A DNA stretch of 64,000 bases from Janthinobacterium agaricidamnosum NBRC 102515 = DSM 9628 (GTDB taxonomy: Bacteria > Pseudomonadota > Gammaproteobacteria > Burkholderiales > Burkholderiaceae_D), in NCBI RefSeq assembly GCF_000723165.1, contig NZ_HG322949.1, forward strand, positions 5,168,616-5,232,615. The letters are read 5' to 3'. Both the position numbers and the translations under genes were made by a program. Shown in pieces: positions 50,286 through 60,554 of this stretch; position 1 is the first letter of the stretch; the number at the start of each line of letters is the position of its first letter. The notes below the pieces were generated by a model that worked only from the letters and a program-made list of their open reading frames with translations, searched no databases and was not told the DNA's origin.

Positions 50286-50944
50286 TTATGATCCAGTGAG
50301 GGTGTCTGCCCTTGCGGCGCGGCGCCCGCTGCCGCTTGTAACGCCAGGTTTTTTTCCAGCTTTTCGATGCGCTTGCTGATCCGCTCGACATCGTCGCGCA
50401 AGCGCACCACGTCGCTTGATAAGGCATCGACGGCGGCCGGACGCACCAGCAATGGTTGTTCTTCCAGGAAATATTCGGCGACGTTTTCCGCCAGTTTTTG
50501 CTGGCCGGTGCGCACCGCCGCGACGGCGGCCCTGGCGCCGGACACCATGCGCGTCGCGGCAATCGGCCCGAACAGCTTTTCCAGGTCGTACTCGGCTTCC
50601 CAGCGCAAGCTTTTGCTCAATTGCGAAATCGTATTGGCGAATTCGGCGTCGCCTTCAATCTTGACGTAGGAAAAGGCCCGCTCGCGGTTGTGCAGAATCA
50701 GCGGCAAGTCGGACCATTTGACCCGTATCGTCACTTGCGCCGGCGCATCGGCCGGGCCAGCCTCGACATAACCGTCGGCGCCGACGCGCAGACGCAGCAC
50801 CAGCGCGCCGGTATCGATGCAGGCCAGCTTGCCGCCATGTAAGGCGAGTTGTTGCCGCGCCCACGGCTCTTGTCCCAGCAAATGGTTGATGGAAGCAATA
50901 GCCGGCGTCATATACGATGGAAGGGAGATAGGCATAAAAAGCAT
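50282..50944 (-). CDS. ubiJ: UbiJ-type SCP2-domain accessory factor
   Basis: A 220-residue protein with an N-terminal SCP2-like lipid-binding domain (about 20-125: [40 protein letters not shown]) and a C-terminal coiled-coil region ([20 protein letters not shown], 190-210). UbiJ binds prenylated intermediates and, with UbiK and UbiB, supports the ubiquinone biosynthetic complex. An alternative ATG at 50911 would match shorter homologues. It overlaps ubiB by 4 nt (ATGA) and is followed by it, a standard order with ubiE two genes upstream. Confidence 0.88.
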   Translation of the reverse strand: MLFMPISLPSYMTPAIASINHLLGQEPWARQQLALHGGKLACIDTGALVLRLRVGADGYVEAGPADAPAQVTIRVKWSDLPLILHNRERAFSYVKIEGDAEFANTISQLSKSLRWEAEYDLEKLFGPIAATRMVSGARAAVAAVRTGQQKLAENVAEYFLEEQPLLVRPAAVDALSSDVVRLRDDVERISKRIEKLEKNLALQAAAGAAPQGQTPSLDHK

Positions 50945-51078
50945 TCAATCTGCGCAAAACGGCGCCCTACAAAATAAAACCGCCCGGAAAAAGCGCGGGC
51001 GGTTTCGATCTTACCAGCTTGCCGGGCAATCGCGCGGCAAGCTCATGAAATTAGTGCGCTGGCACTCTGCACTCTTCA

Positions 51079-52041
51079 TCAAGCCAGTTGCTGTATCCCC
51101 GCCAGCACCCAGCCGGTATTGCCGGAAAGCGGCTTCGACATATTCCACACTTCCGAGAACGGTTCCGGCGCCGCGTTCGGCGCGGAACGGATCTGGCCGG
51201 TGAACTTGACGCTGGCCAGGTAGTCGGTGGCGCCCGTTTCGATGCCCAGCAATTCGGCGTCGATCGTCACGACATCGGTGAAATCGGTGTTGGCGCCGCG
51301 TTCCTGGATTTGCATTTTCAGCTCGGCATACACTTCCGGCGTCGTAAATTCGCGGATATCGTTGACGTCGGCCTTGTCCCACGCCGCTTGCAGGCGGATG
51401 AAGTTGGACTTGGCATGGCGCAAGAACGCCACGCTATCGAAGTCGGCCGGCACGCCCCACTGGGCGTTCGCGGCAGGCTTGTCCAAAGTCACGCCGGAAG
51501 TTGACGCGGCCGGCTGGAACGCCTGTGGCTGCAGGCGCGAACCGATTTCCGGAACATTGCTGGAATTGCCATAATTTCCTGCGCCTTGCGGCTGCGGGTT
51601 ATTGCCGCCAAAACCGGAAAATGGCGTGCTATTGCCACTATTAGCAGCCGCTTTGCCGCGCACCAGGCGATAGATGAAGAAAGCGGCCAGCGCCAGCAAG
51701 GCGATCATCAGCAGCGAGCCGATCATGCTGGCAAAGGCGCCGCCCAGACCGAAATGCGACAGCAGCGCGCCCAGGCCCAGGCCCAGCAAGGCGCCGCCAA
51801 GGATGCCTTTCCAGCGGCTAGGCGCTTTGGGCGCGGCAGCCGGCGCAGGCGCCGGTGCTGGAGCGGGTTGGGCCTGGCGTGGCGCCGGCGCGGGCGCCGG
51901 CGCGTGTGGCTGGCGGCTGACGTTTTGCGACTGGCGGCCGAACGAACCGCCGCCGCCGACGCGCCGCGCGGATGCCTCGCTCAACATGGACATGGTCGTC
52001 ACCGCCAGCATCAGGCACACCAAAAATTTCTTCATCTTCAT
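51079..52041 (-). CDS. Tim44-like domain membrane protein
   Basis: A 320-residue protein with a signal sequence or N-terminal anchor (MKMKKFLVCLMLAVTTMSML), a low-complexity Pro/Ala/Gln-rich segment (about 40-75), two hydrophobic helices (about 79-99 and 103-125, GGALLGLGLGALLSHFGLGG and MIGSLLMIALLALAAFFIYR), and a C-terminal Tim44-like domain (about 195-320). Bacterial Tim44-like proteins have no firmly known role, though membrane association is expected. It lies between ubiE (8 bp upstream on the minus strand) and ubiJ, an order often seen in this group. Confidence 0.85.
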   Translation of the reverse strand: MKMKKFLVCLMLAVTTMSMLSEASARRVGGGGSFGRQSQNVSRQPHAPAPAPAPRQAQPAPAPAPAPAAAPKAPSRWKGILGGALLGLGLGALLSHFGLGGAFASMIGSLLMIALLALAAFFIYRLVRGKAAANSGNSTPFSGFGGNNPQPQGAGNYGNSSNVPEIGSRLQPQAFQPAASTSGVTLDKPAANAQWGVPADFDSVAFLRHAKSNFIRLQAAWDKADVNDIREFTTPEVYAELKMQIQERGANTDFTDVVTIDAELLGIETGATDYLASVKFTGQIRSAPNAAPEPFSEVWNMSKPLSGNTGWVLAGIQQLA

Positions 52042-52049
52042 TTCGTCTC

Positions 52050-52784
52050 CTACATTTTGATGCCAGTATGCAAAGCGGCCACACCAGCGGTCAAATTAAA
52101 ATACTGGACCCTTTCGAGGCCCGCGTCTTGCATCATCGATTTCAGGGTTTCCTGATCGGGGTGCATACGGATCGACTCGGCCAGATAGCGGTAACTATCG
52201 GCATCGCCGGCGACTTTCTGGCCCAGCCACGGCAATACCGAGAACGAATACAAATCGTACGGTTTTTGCAGCGGCTTGGCCACTTTCGAGAATTCCAGTA
52301 CCAGCAACTTGCCGCCGGGTTTCAGCACGCGGCGCATTTCCGCCAGCGCCTGGTCCTTGTGCGTCATATTACGCAAGCCGAACGCCACGCTGACACGGTC
52401 GAAATAGTTATCAGGAAAAGGTAATTTTTCAGCATCACACAGCAAGGTTGGGGTCAATAAGCCACGATTCAAGAGGCGATCGCGGCCAACGCGCAACATC
52501 GACTCGTTAATATCGGTCAACCAGACCTCGCCGGTCGGGCCGGCCTGCCTGGCGAATACCTTGGCCAGGTCGCCGGTGCCGCCGGCGATATCGAGCACCT
52601 TGAAGCCCGGACGCACCGCGGCGTTGGCGATGGTGAAGGTTTTCCACAGACGGTGCAAACCGGCCGACATGAAGTCGTTCATCACGTCGTACTTGGCGGC
52701 GACGGAGTGAAACACCTTGGCGACTTCGCGCACTTTGTCGTCTTCTGAAACTGTTTTGTAACCGAAATGAGTGGTATTGGTCAT
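52050..52784 (-). CDS. ubiE: Ubiquinone/menaquinone C-methyltransferase UbiE
   Basis: A 244-residue SAM-dependent methyltransferase of ubiquinone synthesis. The UbiE signature [20 protein letters not shown], the SAM loop [36 protein letters not shown] at the C terminus and [20 protein letters not shown] are all present. ATG 52784 starts the homologous part; the in-frame extension upstream is non-homologous. A truncated MITE lies 52-193 bp upstream, between this gene and the DUF971 gene. Confidence 0.95.
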   Translation of the reverse strand: MTNTTHFGYKTVSEDDKVREVAKVFHSVAAKYDVMNDFMSAGLHRLWKTFTIANAAVRPGFKVLDIAGGTGDLAKVFARQAGPTGEVWLTDINESMLRVGRDRLLNRGLLTPTLLCDAEKLPFPDNYFDRVSVAFGLRNMTHKDQALAEMRRVLKPGGKLLVLEFSKVAKPLQKPYDLYSFSVLPWLGQKVAGDADSYRYLAESIRMHPDQETLKSMMQDAGLERVQYFNLTAGVAALHTGIKM

Positions 52785-52835
52785 GATAAGCAGCCTGATT
52801 GATCTGGCTGCATTATACAAGCGGGCCGGTTCTTT

Positions 52836-52977
52836 TGAGCGTCTTGTTCTGGCCGCGCATCAGGAGCGCGGACCAGGCGTGAGGAGGAAGCGTGGCGAGC
52901 CACGCGACGACGATCAACGCAGTCCCCGTTCCTGAGGAGCGCCAGAACAGGGCGTATTCATCTACTGGGATAGGCTC
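52836..52977 (+). mobile_element. MITE copy 3 (142 bp), left terminal repeat missing
   Basis: The third copy, in the orientation of copy 1. It matches positions 17-158 of the full element: the right end CTACTGGGATAGGCTC is intact and followed by TTA, but exactly the 16 bp left inverted repeat is missing. The sequence begins TGAGCGTCTTG after an unrelated CGGTTCTTT. It lies in the minus-strand gap between DUF971 and ubiE. Without one end it should be immobile. Confidence 0.85.
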
Positions 52978-53024
52978 TTAGCCGAACCGGAGCAAATAAC
53001 TAGCCTGTTTTCAGGCAGCTTTGA

Positions 53025-53462
53025 TCAATGCTGATGCCCGCAGCCATGCCCGGAAGACGCCGCCACCTGCACCGCCGCGCTGCTTTCGCGGCCGCTATCG
53101 CCAGGGTAGCCGGCCGCGTGCAGGCTGTGCACGTAGTCCAGCCACAGCTGGTCTTGCTCGGCGCCCAGCCGGTACAGGTATTCCCAGGTGTACAAGCCGG
53201 TATTGTGGCCATCGCTGAAGGTCGGCTGCACCGCGTAGTTGCCGACCGGCTCCAGGCCGGCCAGGCCGACTTCGCGCTTGCCTAATTGCAGCACTTCCTG
53301 GCCCTTGCCATGGCCGCGCACTTCGGCCGATGGCGAATACACGCGCAGCAGTTCGAACGGCAGCGAAAAAGTCGCGCCATCGTCGAACGCCACTTCCAGC
53401 ACGCGTGATTTGTTGTGGATCGTCAAGCCGGTCGGCTGGGGAGTTGGTTTGCTTGCAGTCAT
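53025..53462 (-). CDS. DUF971-domain protein (gamma-butyrobetaine hydroxylase N-terminal-like)
   Basis: A 145-residue protein. The DUF971 domain (about 10-115) has VLEVAFDDGATFSLPFELLR, YSPSAEVRGHG, GNYAVQPTFSDGHNTGLYTW and YLYRLGAEQDQLW. It resembles the N-terminal domain of gamma-butyrobetaine hydroxylase but lacks the oxygenase domain. Some members have been implicated in Fe-S handling, but no function is assigned here. The C terminus has a histidine-rich end (GHGCGHQH). It is the third gene after the FAD/Fe-S oxidoreductase and HIT genes, 12 bp behind HIT. Confidence 0.85.
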   Translation of the reverse strand: MTASKPTPQPTGLTIHNKSRVLEVAFDDGATFSLPFELLRVYSPSAEVRGHGKGQEVLQLGKREVGLAGLEPVGNYAVQPTFSDGHNTGLYTWEYLYRLGAEQDQLWLDYVHSLHAAGYPGDSGRESSAAVQVAASSGHGCGHQH

Positions 53463-53474
53463 GATTTTTTCTTT

Positions 53475-53918
53475 TCAGGCAGACAGACGCTGGCGGATCG
53501 CGGCCCGCAATTGCGGCACCAGCGCGCGGCGCGCGGCCAGCACGTCTGGCGGCGTTGCACGCTGCACCGGCGCCCAGCTTGGATACGGGAAATGCGCATC
53601 GTCACGATAACGCGGTATCACATGCCAATGCACGTGTGGCGTCATGTTACCAAAACTGGCGAGATTGATTTTTTCCGGCAGCATGATGTCGCGCTGGGCC
53701 AGTTCGACTTGCCACACCACGTCCATCACGTAGTTGCGTTCGCCAGCCGTCAAGTCGGTCATTTCCTTGACGTGCTTATTCCACACCACCCGGCAAAAAC
53801 CGGGATAGGCGGCATCGTCGACCAGCACCACCGACAATTTTTCGCTGCGCCAGATCAAGGCCGGGCCATCTTTCGCCAGGCCGGCCAGCAGCGTGCACAA
53901 ATCACAAGAGTCGCTCAT
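53475..53918 (-). CDS. HIT-family hydrolase
   Basis: A 147-residue HIT-fold protein. The histidine triad reads [11 protein letters not shown] with an upstream [11 protein letters not shown] helix, and CDLCTLLAG near the N terminus suggests a zinc site. HIT proteins hydrolyse nucleotide phosphoramidates or dinucleotides. The gene overlaps the stop of the giant oxidoreductase (ATGA) and is followed by DUF971, then ubiE; this order is common in Burkholderiales. The specific nucleotide substrate is unknown. Confidence 0.88.
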   Translation of the reverse strand: MSDSCDLCTLLAGLAKDGPALIWRSEKLSVVLVDDAAYPGFCRVVWNKHVKEMTDLTAGERNYVMDVVWQVELAQRDIMLPEKINLASFGNMTPHVHWHVIPRYRDDAHFPYPSWAPVQRATPPDVLAARRALVPQLRAAIRQRLSA

Positions 53919-56900
53919 ACCAGCACCCGTTCGATGCCGCCGTCATTGGCGCGCTTGACGTAATCCGGCAACCAGTTCTCGCCCAGCAAGTGCTTGGCGA
54001 TCTCGACCACGATGTAGTCGGCGCTGGTGCCCGAATCGTCGTTGTAGCGCGACAAGCCTTGCAGGCACGACGGGCAGCTGGTCAGGATCTTGACGTCGCC
54101 GCCAAAACCGTCGGCGCGCAGCTTGTCCGCGCCCTTGACCATTTCCTCTTCCTTGCGGAAGCGCACTTGCGTCGAAATATCCGGCCGCGTCACCGCCAGC
54201 GAACCCGATTCGCCGCAGCAGCGATCGTTTTTCTCGATCTTGATATTGTCTACCGTGCTGATCAGCGAGTTGATGGTCTTGCCCGATTCTTGCAACTTCA
54301 TCGGGTTATGGCAAGGCTCGTGGTACATATAGCGGGTGCCGTTGACGCCTTCCAGCTTGACGTTTTTCTCCAGCAGATATTCATGGATATCCATGATGCG
54401 GCAGCCCGGGAAAATCTTTTCAAACTGGTAAGTCGCCAATTGGTCGTAGCAGGTGCCGCACGACACCAGCACGGTCTTGATGTCGAGGTAATTGAGCGTA
54501 TTGGCCATGCGGTGGAACAGCACGCGGTTATCCGTCATCATCTTTTCTGCCTTGTCGAACTCGCCGGCGCCGCGCTGCGGATAACCGCAGCACAGATAGC
54601 CAGGCGGCAACACGGTTTGCACGCCGACTTCCCACAACATCGCTTGCGTGGCCAGCCCGACTTGCGAGAACAGCCGCTCCGAGCCGCAACCGGGGAAATA
54701 GAACACGGCTTCGGTATCGGCGGTGGTCTTGGCCGGATTGCGGATGATCGGGATCACCTTGTCGTCTTCGATATCGAGCAAGGCGCGCGCGGTTTTCTTC
54801 GGCAAGTTACCCGGCATTTTCTTGTTGATGAAATGAATCACCTGGGCCTTGACGGGTGGCTTGCCGGTCGATGGCGGCGGCGCCTTGGTCTGTTTCTTGG
54901 CGAATTTCTTCAGCAAGTCATTCCCCAGCCGCTGCGCCTTGTAACCCCAGCCGATCATGACCTTGCGGGTGGCGTTGATGGTCACCGGATCGGTGGCGTT
55001 CAAGAACAGCATGGTCGCCTTGGTGCCGGGATTAAAGCTTTTCTTGTCCATCTTGCGCAGCAAGTTGCGCATATTCATCGACACATCGCCGAAATCGATA
55101 TTCACCGGGCACGGCGTCACGCATTTGTGGCACACGGTGCAATGGTCGGCGACGTCCTCGAACTCTTCCCAGTGCTTGATCGAAATGCCGCGCCGGGTTT
55201 GTTCTTCATACAGGAAGGCTTCGATCAGCGACGAGGTCGCCAAAATCTTGTCGCGCGGCGAATACAGCAAGTTGGCGCGCGGCACGTGGGTCGAACATAC
55301 CGGTTTGCATTTACCGCAACGCAAGCAATCCTTGACGCTGTCGGCGATCGCGCCGATATCGCTTTGCTGCATGATCAGCGATTCATGGCCCATCAAGCCG
55401 AACGATGGCGTGTAGGCATTGCGCAAGTCGGCGCCCATGCCTTCCAGGTTCAGCAATTTACCCTTGTTGAAGCGGCCTTCCGGATCGATGCGCTGCTTGT
55501 AGCTGCGAAATTCGCCGATTTCATCCTCGGTCAGGAATTCCAGCTTGGTGATGCCGATGCCATGCTCGCCCGAAATGACGCCATTCAGCGAACGGGCCAG
55601 CACCATGATGCGCGCCACGGCTTCATGCGCGTCTTGCAGCATTTCATAATTGTCCGAATTGACCGGCAAGTTGGTGTGCACATTGCCGTCGCCGGCATGC
55701 ATGTGCAGCGCGACGAACACGCGCGAACGCAAGATGCGCGCATGGATCGCAGTCGCTTCGTCGAGGATCAGCTTGAATGCCGCGCCGTTGAAAATTTGCC
55801 GCAAATGGGCGCGGATTTCCTGCTTCCAGGTAATGCGCACGGTGCGGTCCTGCACCACGTCGAACAACGTCGCGTCGGGCTGCTGCGCCAAGCGGGCCTC
55901 GAATACCGGCCCCAGCCGTTCCAGGCCCAGTTGTGCCAGTTGCTCCTTGACGGCGTGCAGCGGCTGGTCCAGTTGCGCCAGCACATAGGTCCAGCGCGCC
56001 GTTACCTGTTCCAGCAGCGCACTGGCCTGATGCACCCGGTCGCCGAGCATTTCCGCATCGTCGACGCGGTCGTCGGACGCATCGTCGCTCTTGCCGACTG
56101 GCAGGTTGCCAGCGGCAAAAAAATCGCTCAAGGCATGCGCCAGTTGCAGCTTGTTCTTGATCGACAATTCGATATTGATACGCTCGATGCCGTCGGTGTA
56201 TTCGCCCATGCGATTGAGCGGGATCACCACGTCTTCATTGATCTTGAACGCATTGGTATGCTTGGCGATCGCCGCCGTGCGGGCACGGTCCAGCCAGAAT
56301 TTCTTGCGCGCTTCCGGGCTGACGGCGACAAAACCTTCGCCGACCCGCGTGTTGGCAATGCGCACGACTTCCGACGCGGCTTGCGCGACAGCGTTTTCAT
56401 CGTCGCCGACGATATCGCCGAACAAGGCCATCTTCGGCAGCACGCCCCGTTTCGACTTGGTGGCGTAACCGACGGCGCGCAAATAACGCTCGTCCAGATG
56501 TTCCAGCCCGGCCAGGCGGATGGTGCTGAATTGCTCGCCCTTGGCCGGCAAGCCGTCCAGGTAATCCTTGATTTCGACGATAGACGGGATCGCATCGCGC
56601 GCCTGGCCAAAGAATTCCAGGCAGACGGTGCGGGCGAATTTCGGCATCTTGTGCAAGATCCAGCGCGCCGACGTGATCAAGCCGTCGCAACCCTCTTTCT
56701 GGATGCCCGGCAAGCCGGCCAGGAATTTGTCGGTGACATCCTTGCCCAGGCCTTCCTTGCGGAATTTGCGGCCCGGAATTTCCAGGATCTCGGTCTTGAA
56801 GGGCGCGTTCGGCTTGCCGACGTCGCGGGTGCTCGGGTGGCGCCATTCCAGCTTGAAACGCGCCAGCGCGATATCGTGGATCTTGCCCAGGTTATGGTCG

Positions 56901-57958
56901 AGCCGCGTCACGTCCAGCCAGTCGCCATTCGGGTCCACCATGCGCCACGACGCCAGGTTATCCAGCGCGGTGCCCCACAGCACGGCCTTTTTCCCGCCAG
57001 CATTCATCGCGACGTTGCCGCCGATACACGATGCATGGGCCGAGGTCGGATCGACGGCAAACACGAAGCCGGCCCGCTCGGCCGCTTCCGACACCTTGTT
57101 GGTGATCACGCCGGCGCCCGAGTGTATCGTCGCGTATTCGTGATCCAGTCCCGGCAGCACAGTCATTTCGACGGCGCCCAGCGTGATCAGTTTTTCGGTA
57201 TTGATCACCGCCGACAGCGGCGTCAGCGGAATCGCGCCGCCGGTGTAGCCGGTGCCGCCGCCGCGCGGGATGATCGTCAATCCCAATTCGATACAGCCCT
57301 TGACCAGGCCGGCCATTTCTTCTTCGGTATCCGGCGTCAGCACGACGAACGGATACTCGACGCGCCAGTCGGTGGCGTCGGTGACGTGCGCCACGCGCGA
57401 CATGCCGTCGAACTTGATATTGTGTTTTTCGGTGTAGCGGCCCAGCACCTTGACGGTGCGCTTGCGCAAGTCGTAGGTCTTGCGGAATTCTTCGCCGAAA
57501 TCGGCCACCGCCTTGCTGGCCGCTTTCAGCAACGCTTCCACATTGGCGCTGCGCTGCGCCGTGTCGGCCGCCGCATTGGCCACCTCATCGCTAACGGCGT
57601 CAGCCGCGCTGTCGACCGTCAGGCGGCGCTTGTCGACTTCGGACAAACGGTGCTGCAAGGCGTCGATCAGCCCCTGGCGGCGCTTCGGATTGTCGAGCAA
57701 GTCGTCTTGCAGATAGGGATTGCGGCGCACCACCCAGATATCGCCCAGCACTTCATACAGCATGCGCGCCGAACGTCCGGTTTGACGGGAACCGCGCAAA
57801 ACGTCGAGCAAGCGCCAGGAGTCCTCCCCCAACAGCCGTATCACGATCTCACGATCGGAAAACGAGGTGTAGTTATAAGGGATTTCGCGCAGCCGTGTCG
57901 CTGCGGGACCATTTGGCGTTTCAGCCAGCAAAGCTTTGATGTGTGCGGGGGCGTTCAT
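53915..57958 (-). CDS. Giant FAD/Fe-S oxidoreductase (DUF3683, GlcD and CCG domains)
   Basis: A 1347-residue flavoprotein dehydrogenase, probably for D-lactate, D-2-hydroxyglutarate or a similar 2-hydroxy acid. Domains in order: DUF3683 (about 1-130), FAD_binding_4 (about 205-345, [20 protein letters not shown]), a long FAD-linked oxidase C-terminal region (to about 840), two 4Fe-4S clusters ([14 protein letters not shown] and [19 protein letters not shown]), then CCG domains ([45 protein letters not shown]). It should deliver electrons to the quinone pool. It is upstream of and overlaps the HIT gene. The open frame on the opposite strand is a shadow. Confidence 0.93.
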   Translation of the reverse strand: MNAPAHIKALLAETPNGPAATRLREIPYNYTSFSDREIVIRLLGEDSWRLLDVLRGSRQTGRSARMLYEVLGDIWVVRRNPYLQDDLLDNPKRRQGLIDALQHRLSEVDKRRLTVDSAADAVSDEVANAAADTAQRSANVEALLKAASKAVADFGEEFRKTYDLRKRTVKVLGRYTEKHNIKFDGMSRVAHVTDATDWRVEYPFVVLTPDTEEEMAGLVKGCIELGLTIIPRGGGTGYTGGAIPLTPLSAVINTEKLITLGAVEMTVLPGLDHEYATIHSGAGVITNKVSEAAERAGFVFAVDPTSAHASCIGGNVAMNAGGKKAVLWGTALDNLASWRMVDPNGDWLDVTRLDHNLGKIHDIALARFKLEWRHPSTRDVGKPNAPFKTEILEIPGRKFRKEGLGKDVTDKFLAGLPGIQKEGCDGLITSARWILHKMPKFARTVCLEFFGQARDAIPSIVEIKDYLDGLPAKGEQFSTIRLAGLEHLDERYLRAVGYATKSKRGVLPKMALFGDIVGDDENAVAQAASEVVRIANTRVGEGFVAVSPEARKKFWLDRARTAAIAKHTNAFKINEDVVIPLNRMGEYTDGIERINIELSIKNKLQLAHALSDFFAAGNLPVGKSDDASDDRVDDAEMLGDRVHQASALLEQVTARWTYVLAQLDQPLHAVKEQLAQLGLERLGPVFEARLAQQPDATLFDVVQDRTVRITWKQEIRAHLRQIFNGAAFKLILDEATAIHARILRSRVFVALHMHAGDGNVHTNLPVNSDNYEMLQDAHEAVARIMVLARSLNGVISGEHGIGITKLEFLTEDEIGEFRSYKQRIDPEGRFNKGKLLNLEGMGADLRNAYTPSFGLMGHESLIMQQSDIGAIADSVKDCLRCGKCKPVCSTHVPRANLLYSPRDKILATSSLIEAFLYEEQTRRGISIKHWEEFEDVADHCTVCHKCVTPCPVNIDFGDVSMNMRNLLRKMDKKSFNPGTKATMLFLNATDPVTINATRKVMIGWGYKAQRLGNDLLKKFAKKQTKAPPPSTGKPPVKAQVIHFINKKMPGNLPKKTARALLDIEDDKVIPIIRNPAKTTADTEAVFYFPGCGSERLFSQVGLATQAMLWEVGVQTVLPPGYLCCGYPQRGAGEFDKAEKMMTDNRVLFHRMANTLNYLDIKTVLVSCGTCYDQLATYQFEKIFPGCRIMDIHEYLLEKNVKLEGVNGTRYMYHEPCHNPMKLQESGKTINSLISTVDNIKIEKNDRCCGESGSLAVTRPDISTQVRFRKEEEMVKGADKLRADGFGGDVKILTSCPSCLQGLSRYNDDSGTSADYIVVEIAKHLLGENWLPDYVKRANDGGIERVLV

Positions 57959-58186
57959 TGTTTGTGGTGACGAAGTTGACAGACCCTAAAGAGAACCCAT
58001 TCTAGCTTATTGCGCCGCACCATGCCGTAACAGCCTTATAGGGCCGAAGGATAAAAGCAGGCCGACATAGCCATGACTCGTATGGGAAAAAGTCATTTTA
58101 TGCAAATTTTAAATGCCGGGGGCGGTCATTTTAATAAAAATCTGCCAAGACAATAAAACTTTGCAAAATAATCAACTTTATCTGTT

Positions 58187-58678
58187 TCAAGCCAGCCAAT
58201 CGCCGATGCGTTGCCATGCGCCGTCAGGAACATACAGCAGCAAGGTGGTCATCGTCAGATAGCGCACCAGTTTGCCGACAGCCATGTAGACGACGCTGGG
58301 CCAGAACGGCAGCTTGAGCCAGCCGGCCAGCGTGCATAGCGGATCGCCGATGCCGGGCAGCCAGGCCAGCAGCATGGTTTTCGGGCCGTAGCGCGCCAGC
58401 CAGCGGAACCAGCGCGTCTCGCGCTCCCTGGCAAACGCCTGCTTGGCGCGGTAGCCCATCCAGTAATCGACGGCGCCGCCCAGCGTATTGCCGACCGTGG
58501 CCACCGCGATCACGGCCCAGTACAGCGAGGGATTGGCCTTGATCACGGCGAAGACCGCGGGCTCCGAGCCCAAAGGCAACAAGGTGGCGGAAATGAAACT
58601 GATGATGAAGACCGAGGTCAGCCCCACTTCCGGCGCCGCGATCAGATGCAGCAGCCAGGCAATTGCAGATTCGATCAT
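58187..58678 (-). CDS. YqaA-like DedA-family membrane protein
   Basis: A 163-residue inner-membrane protein of the SNARE-associated/DedA superfamily (YqaA branch). Seen: FIISFISATLLPLGSEPAVF at the N terminus, VGNTLGGAVDYWMGYR and the arginine- and glycine-containing LAWLPGIGDPLCTLAGWLKL, with four to five hydrophobic helices. DedA proteins are linked to lipid flipping and membrane homeostasis; this short branch is uncharacterised. It stands alone between the giant oxidoreductase and ilvA. Confidence 0.85.
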   Translation of the reverse strand: MIESAIAWLLHLIAAPEVGLTSVFIISFISATLLPLGSEPAVFAVIKANPSLYWAVIAVATVGNTLGGAVDYWMGYRAKQAFARERETRWFRWLARYGPKTMLLAWLPGIGDPLCTLAGWLKLPFWPSVVYMAVGKLVRYLTMTTLLLYVPDGAWQRIGDWLA

Positions 58679-58841
58679 CGAACTCTTTGAGATAGGCTAA
58701 AGTAGTCCATTATAATGAAGTGCAACATGCGCACAGTACAAGCAATGCAACATTGACGCCCGGCTCACAGGCCGGCGGCGACTGGTTTGCCGCCTCCAGC
58801 CATCCGCGGGACCGGGCGCGCCATCTTGCATCGATGAAGTA

Positions 58842-58919
58842 ATGAATCAAGCAATGAATCCGTTCCACTACAAGTTCCAGTACTTGCTGGCCCAGCACCA
58901 CTTTGTTTGCAGACTATGA
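58842..58919 (+). CDS. Short ORF (25 aa) overlapping the ilvA start
   Basis: A 25-codon frame (MNQAMNPFHYKF then QYLLAQHHFVCRL) ends with a TGA inside the ilvA start (ATGA overlap). ilvA has no visible Shine-Dalgarno, so translation of this ORF may deliver ribosomes. It lacks the runs of Ile, Leu or Val codons expected of an attenuator leader. Existence of the peptide is unproven. Confidence 0.35.
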   Translation: MNQAMNPFHYKFQYLLAQHHFVCRL

Positions 58920-60451
58920 CTATCGATTACCTCAAGAAAATCCTGACCGCCCGCGTCTATGACGTCGCCTCCGAAACACCGCTGGAATTCGCGCCGACGC
59001 TGTCGCAGCGCGTCGACAACCAGATTTACTTCAAGCGCGAAGACATGCAAAGCGTGTTCAGCTTCAAGGTGCGCGGTGCATACAACAAGATGGCCCATTT
59101 GAGCGAGGCGCAATTGAAGCGCGGCGTGATTTGCGCGTCGGCCGGCAACCACGCGCAAGGCGTGGCACTATCGGCGGCGAAACTCGGCTGCCGCGCGCTG
59201 GTCGTGATGCCGACCACCACCCCGCCATTGAAAATCGAAGCGGTGCGCGCGCGCGGCGGCGCCGATGTCGAAATCGTGCTGTTCGGCGACTCCTACACCG
59301 ACGCCTACAACCATGCGCTGACGCTGGAAAAAGAACAGAAGCTGACCTTCGTGCACCCGTTCGACGATCCCGACGTGATCGCCGGGCAAGGCACGGTCGG
59401 CATGGAAATCCTGCGCCAGCACGCCGGCCCGATCCATGCGATCTTCATCGCCATCGGCGGCGGCGGCTTGATCGCCGGCGTGGCGGCCTATGTCAAACAG
59501 ATCCGCCCGGACATCAAGATCATCGGCGTGCAAACCGTCGATTCGGATGCGATGGCGCGCAGCCTGCGCGCCGGCGAACGCGTCACGCTGCCGGATGTCG
59601 GCCTGTTTTCGGACGGCACCGCGGTGCGCCTGGTCGGCGAAGAAACCTTCCGCCTGGCCCAGCAATATGTCGATGACATCATCATCGTCGATACCGACGC
59701 CATCTGCGCCGCGATCAAGGACGTGTTCACCGATACCCGCAGCATCCTGGAACCGGCCGGCGCGCTGGCGGTGGCCGGCGCCAAGGCATATATCGAACGG
59801 GCCAGCTTCACCAGGCACCCGGTCAGGAATGAAACGCTGATCACCATCGCCTGCGGCGCGAACATGAATTTCGACCGCCTGCGCTTTGTCGCCGAGCGCG
59901 CCGAACTGGGCGAGGCGCGCGAAGCCGTGTTCGCCGTCACGATGCGCGAACAGCGCGGCAGCTTCAAGCGTTTTTGCGCACTGGTCGGCGCGCGCAACGT
60001 CACCGAATTCAATTACCGCATCAGCGACGCCGAGGCGGCGCATGTGTTTGTCGGCATCCAGATCGCCAACCGCCACGAATCGAGCGTGCTGGCCAAGTCG
60101 TTCGAAGAACATGACTACAAGACGCTGGACCTGACCCATGACGAACTGGCCAAGGCCCACTTGCGGCACCTGGTCGGCGGCAAGAGTTCACTGGCGCACG
60201 ACGAGTTGCTGTACCGCTTTGAATTCCCGGAGCGTCCAGGCGCACTGATGCGTTTCCTCGACAGCATGGCGCCGAACTGGAATATTTCCCTGTGCCATTA
60301 CCGCAGCCAGGGCGGCGACGTCGGCCGCATCCTGATCGGCTTGCAGGTGCCGCAAGATGAAATGGCGGAATTCGGCCAGTTCCTCGCGACGCTGGGCTAT
60401 CGTTACTGGGACGAAAGCAATAATCCGGTGTATAAACTGTTCCTCGGTTAA
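58916..60451 (+). CDS. ilvA: Threonine ammonia-lyase, biosynthetic
   Basis: A 511-residue PLP enzyme that deaminates threonine to 2-oxobutanoate for isoleucine synthesis. The PLP lysine is in QSVFSFKVRGAYNKM, the glycine loop is IFIAIGGGGLIAGVAAYVKQ, and the C-terminal third has the two ACT-like regulatory repeats (REAVFAVTMREQRGSFKRFC; LYRFEFPERPGALMRFLDSM) that bind isoleucine and valine. Length matches E. coli IlvA. ATG 58916 is chosen; a TTG three codons earlier is also in frame. It is preceded by a short overlapping ORF. The end is followed by a hairpin (about 60456-60490) without a U-run. Confidence 0.95.
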   Translation: MTIDYLKKILTARVYDVASETPLEFAPTLSQRVDNQIYFKREDMQSVFSFKVRGAYNKMAHLSEAQLKRGVICASAGNHAQGVALSAAKLGCRALVVMPTTTPPLKIEAVRARGGADVEIVLFGDSYTDAYNHALTLEKEQKLTFVHPFDDPDVIAGQGTVGMEILRQHAGPIHAIFIAIGGGGLIAGVAAYVKQIRPDIKIIGVQTVDSDAMARSLRAGERVTLPDVGLFSDGTAVRLVGEETFRLAQQYVDDIIIVDTDAICAAIKDVFTDTRSILEPAGALAVAGAKAYIERASFTRHPVRNETLITIACGANMNFDRLRFVAERAELGEAREAVFAVTMREQRGSFKRFCALVGARNVTEFNYRISDAEAAHVFVGIQIANRHESSVLAKSFEEHDYKTLDLTHDELAKAHLRHLVGGKSSLAHDELLYRFEFPERPGALMRFLDSMAPNWNISLCHYRSQGGDVGRILIGLQVPQDEMAEFGQFLATLGYRYWDESNNPVYKLFLG

Positions 60452-60554
60452 ACCGCCGCGGCCGCATCGCCCTCCGTGGAGCTGCGGCCGAACTCCTGCA
60501 TGAAGACCTCAGTTGGGCTACCATGCGGCCTTGACCGAATTCCTAGCCGATATC

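Noticed and set aside
53990..57970. Very long open frame on the plus strand opposite the giant oxidoreductase
   Set aside because: It is a GC-driven antisense shadow; its translation has no recognisable domains, while the minus strand has complete FAD, Fe-S and CCG motifs.
60452..60554. Possible preQ1 riboswitch before queF
   Set aside because: The region shows only a GC-rich hairpin after ilvA; the conserved preQ1-I or -II core was not recognisable.
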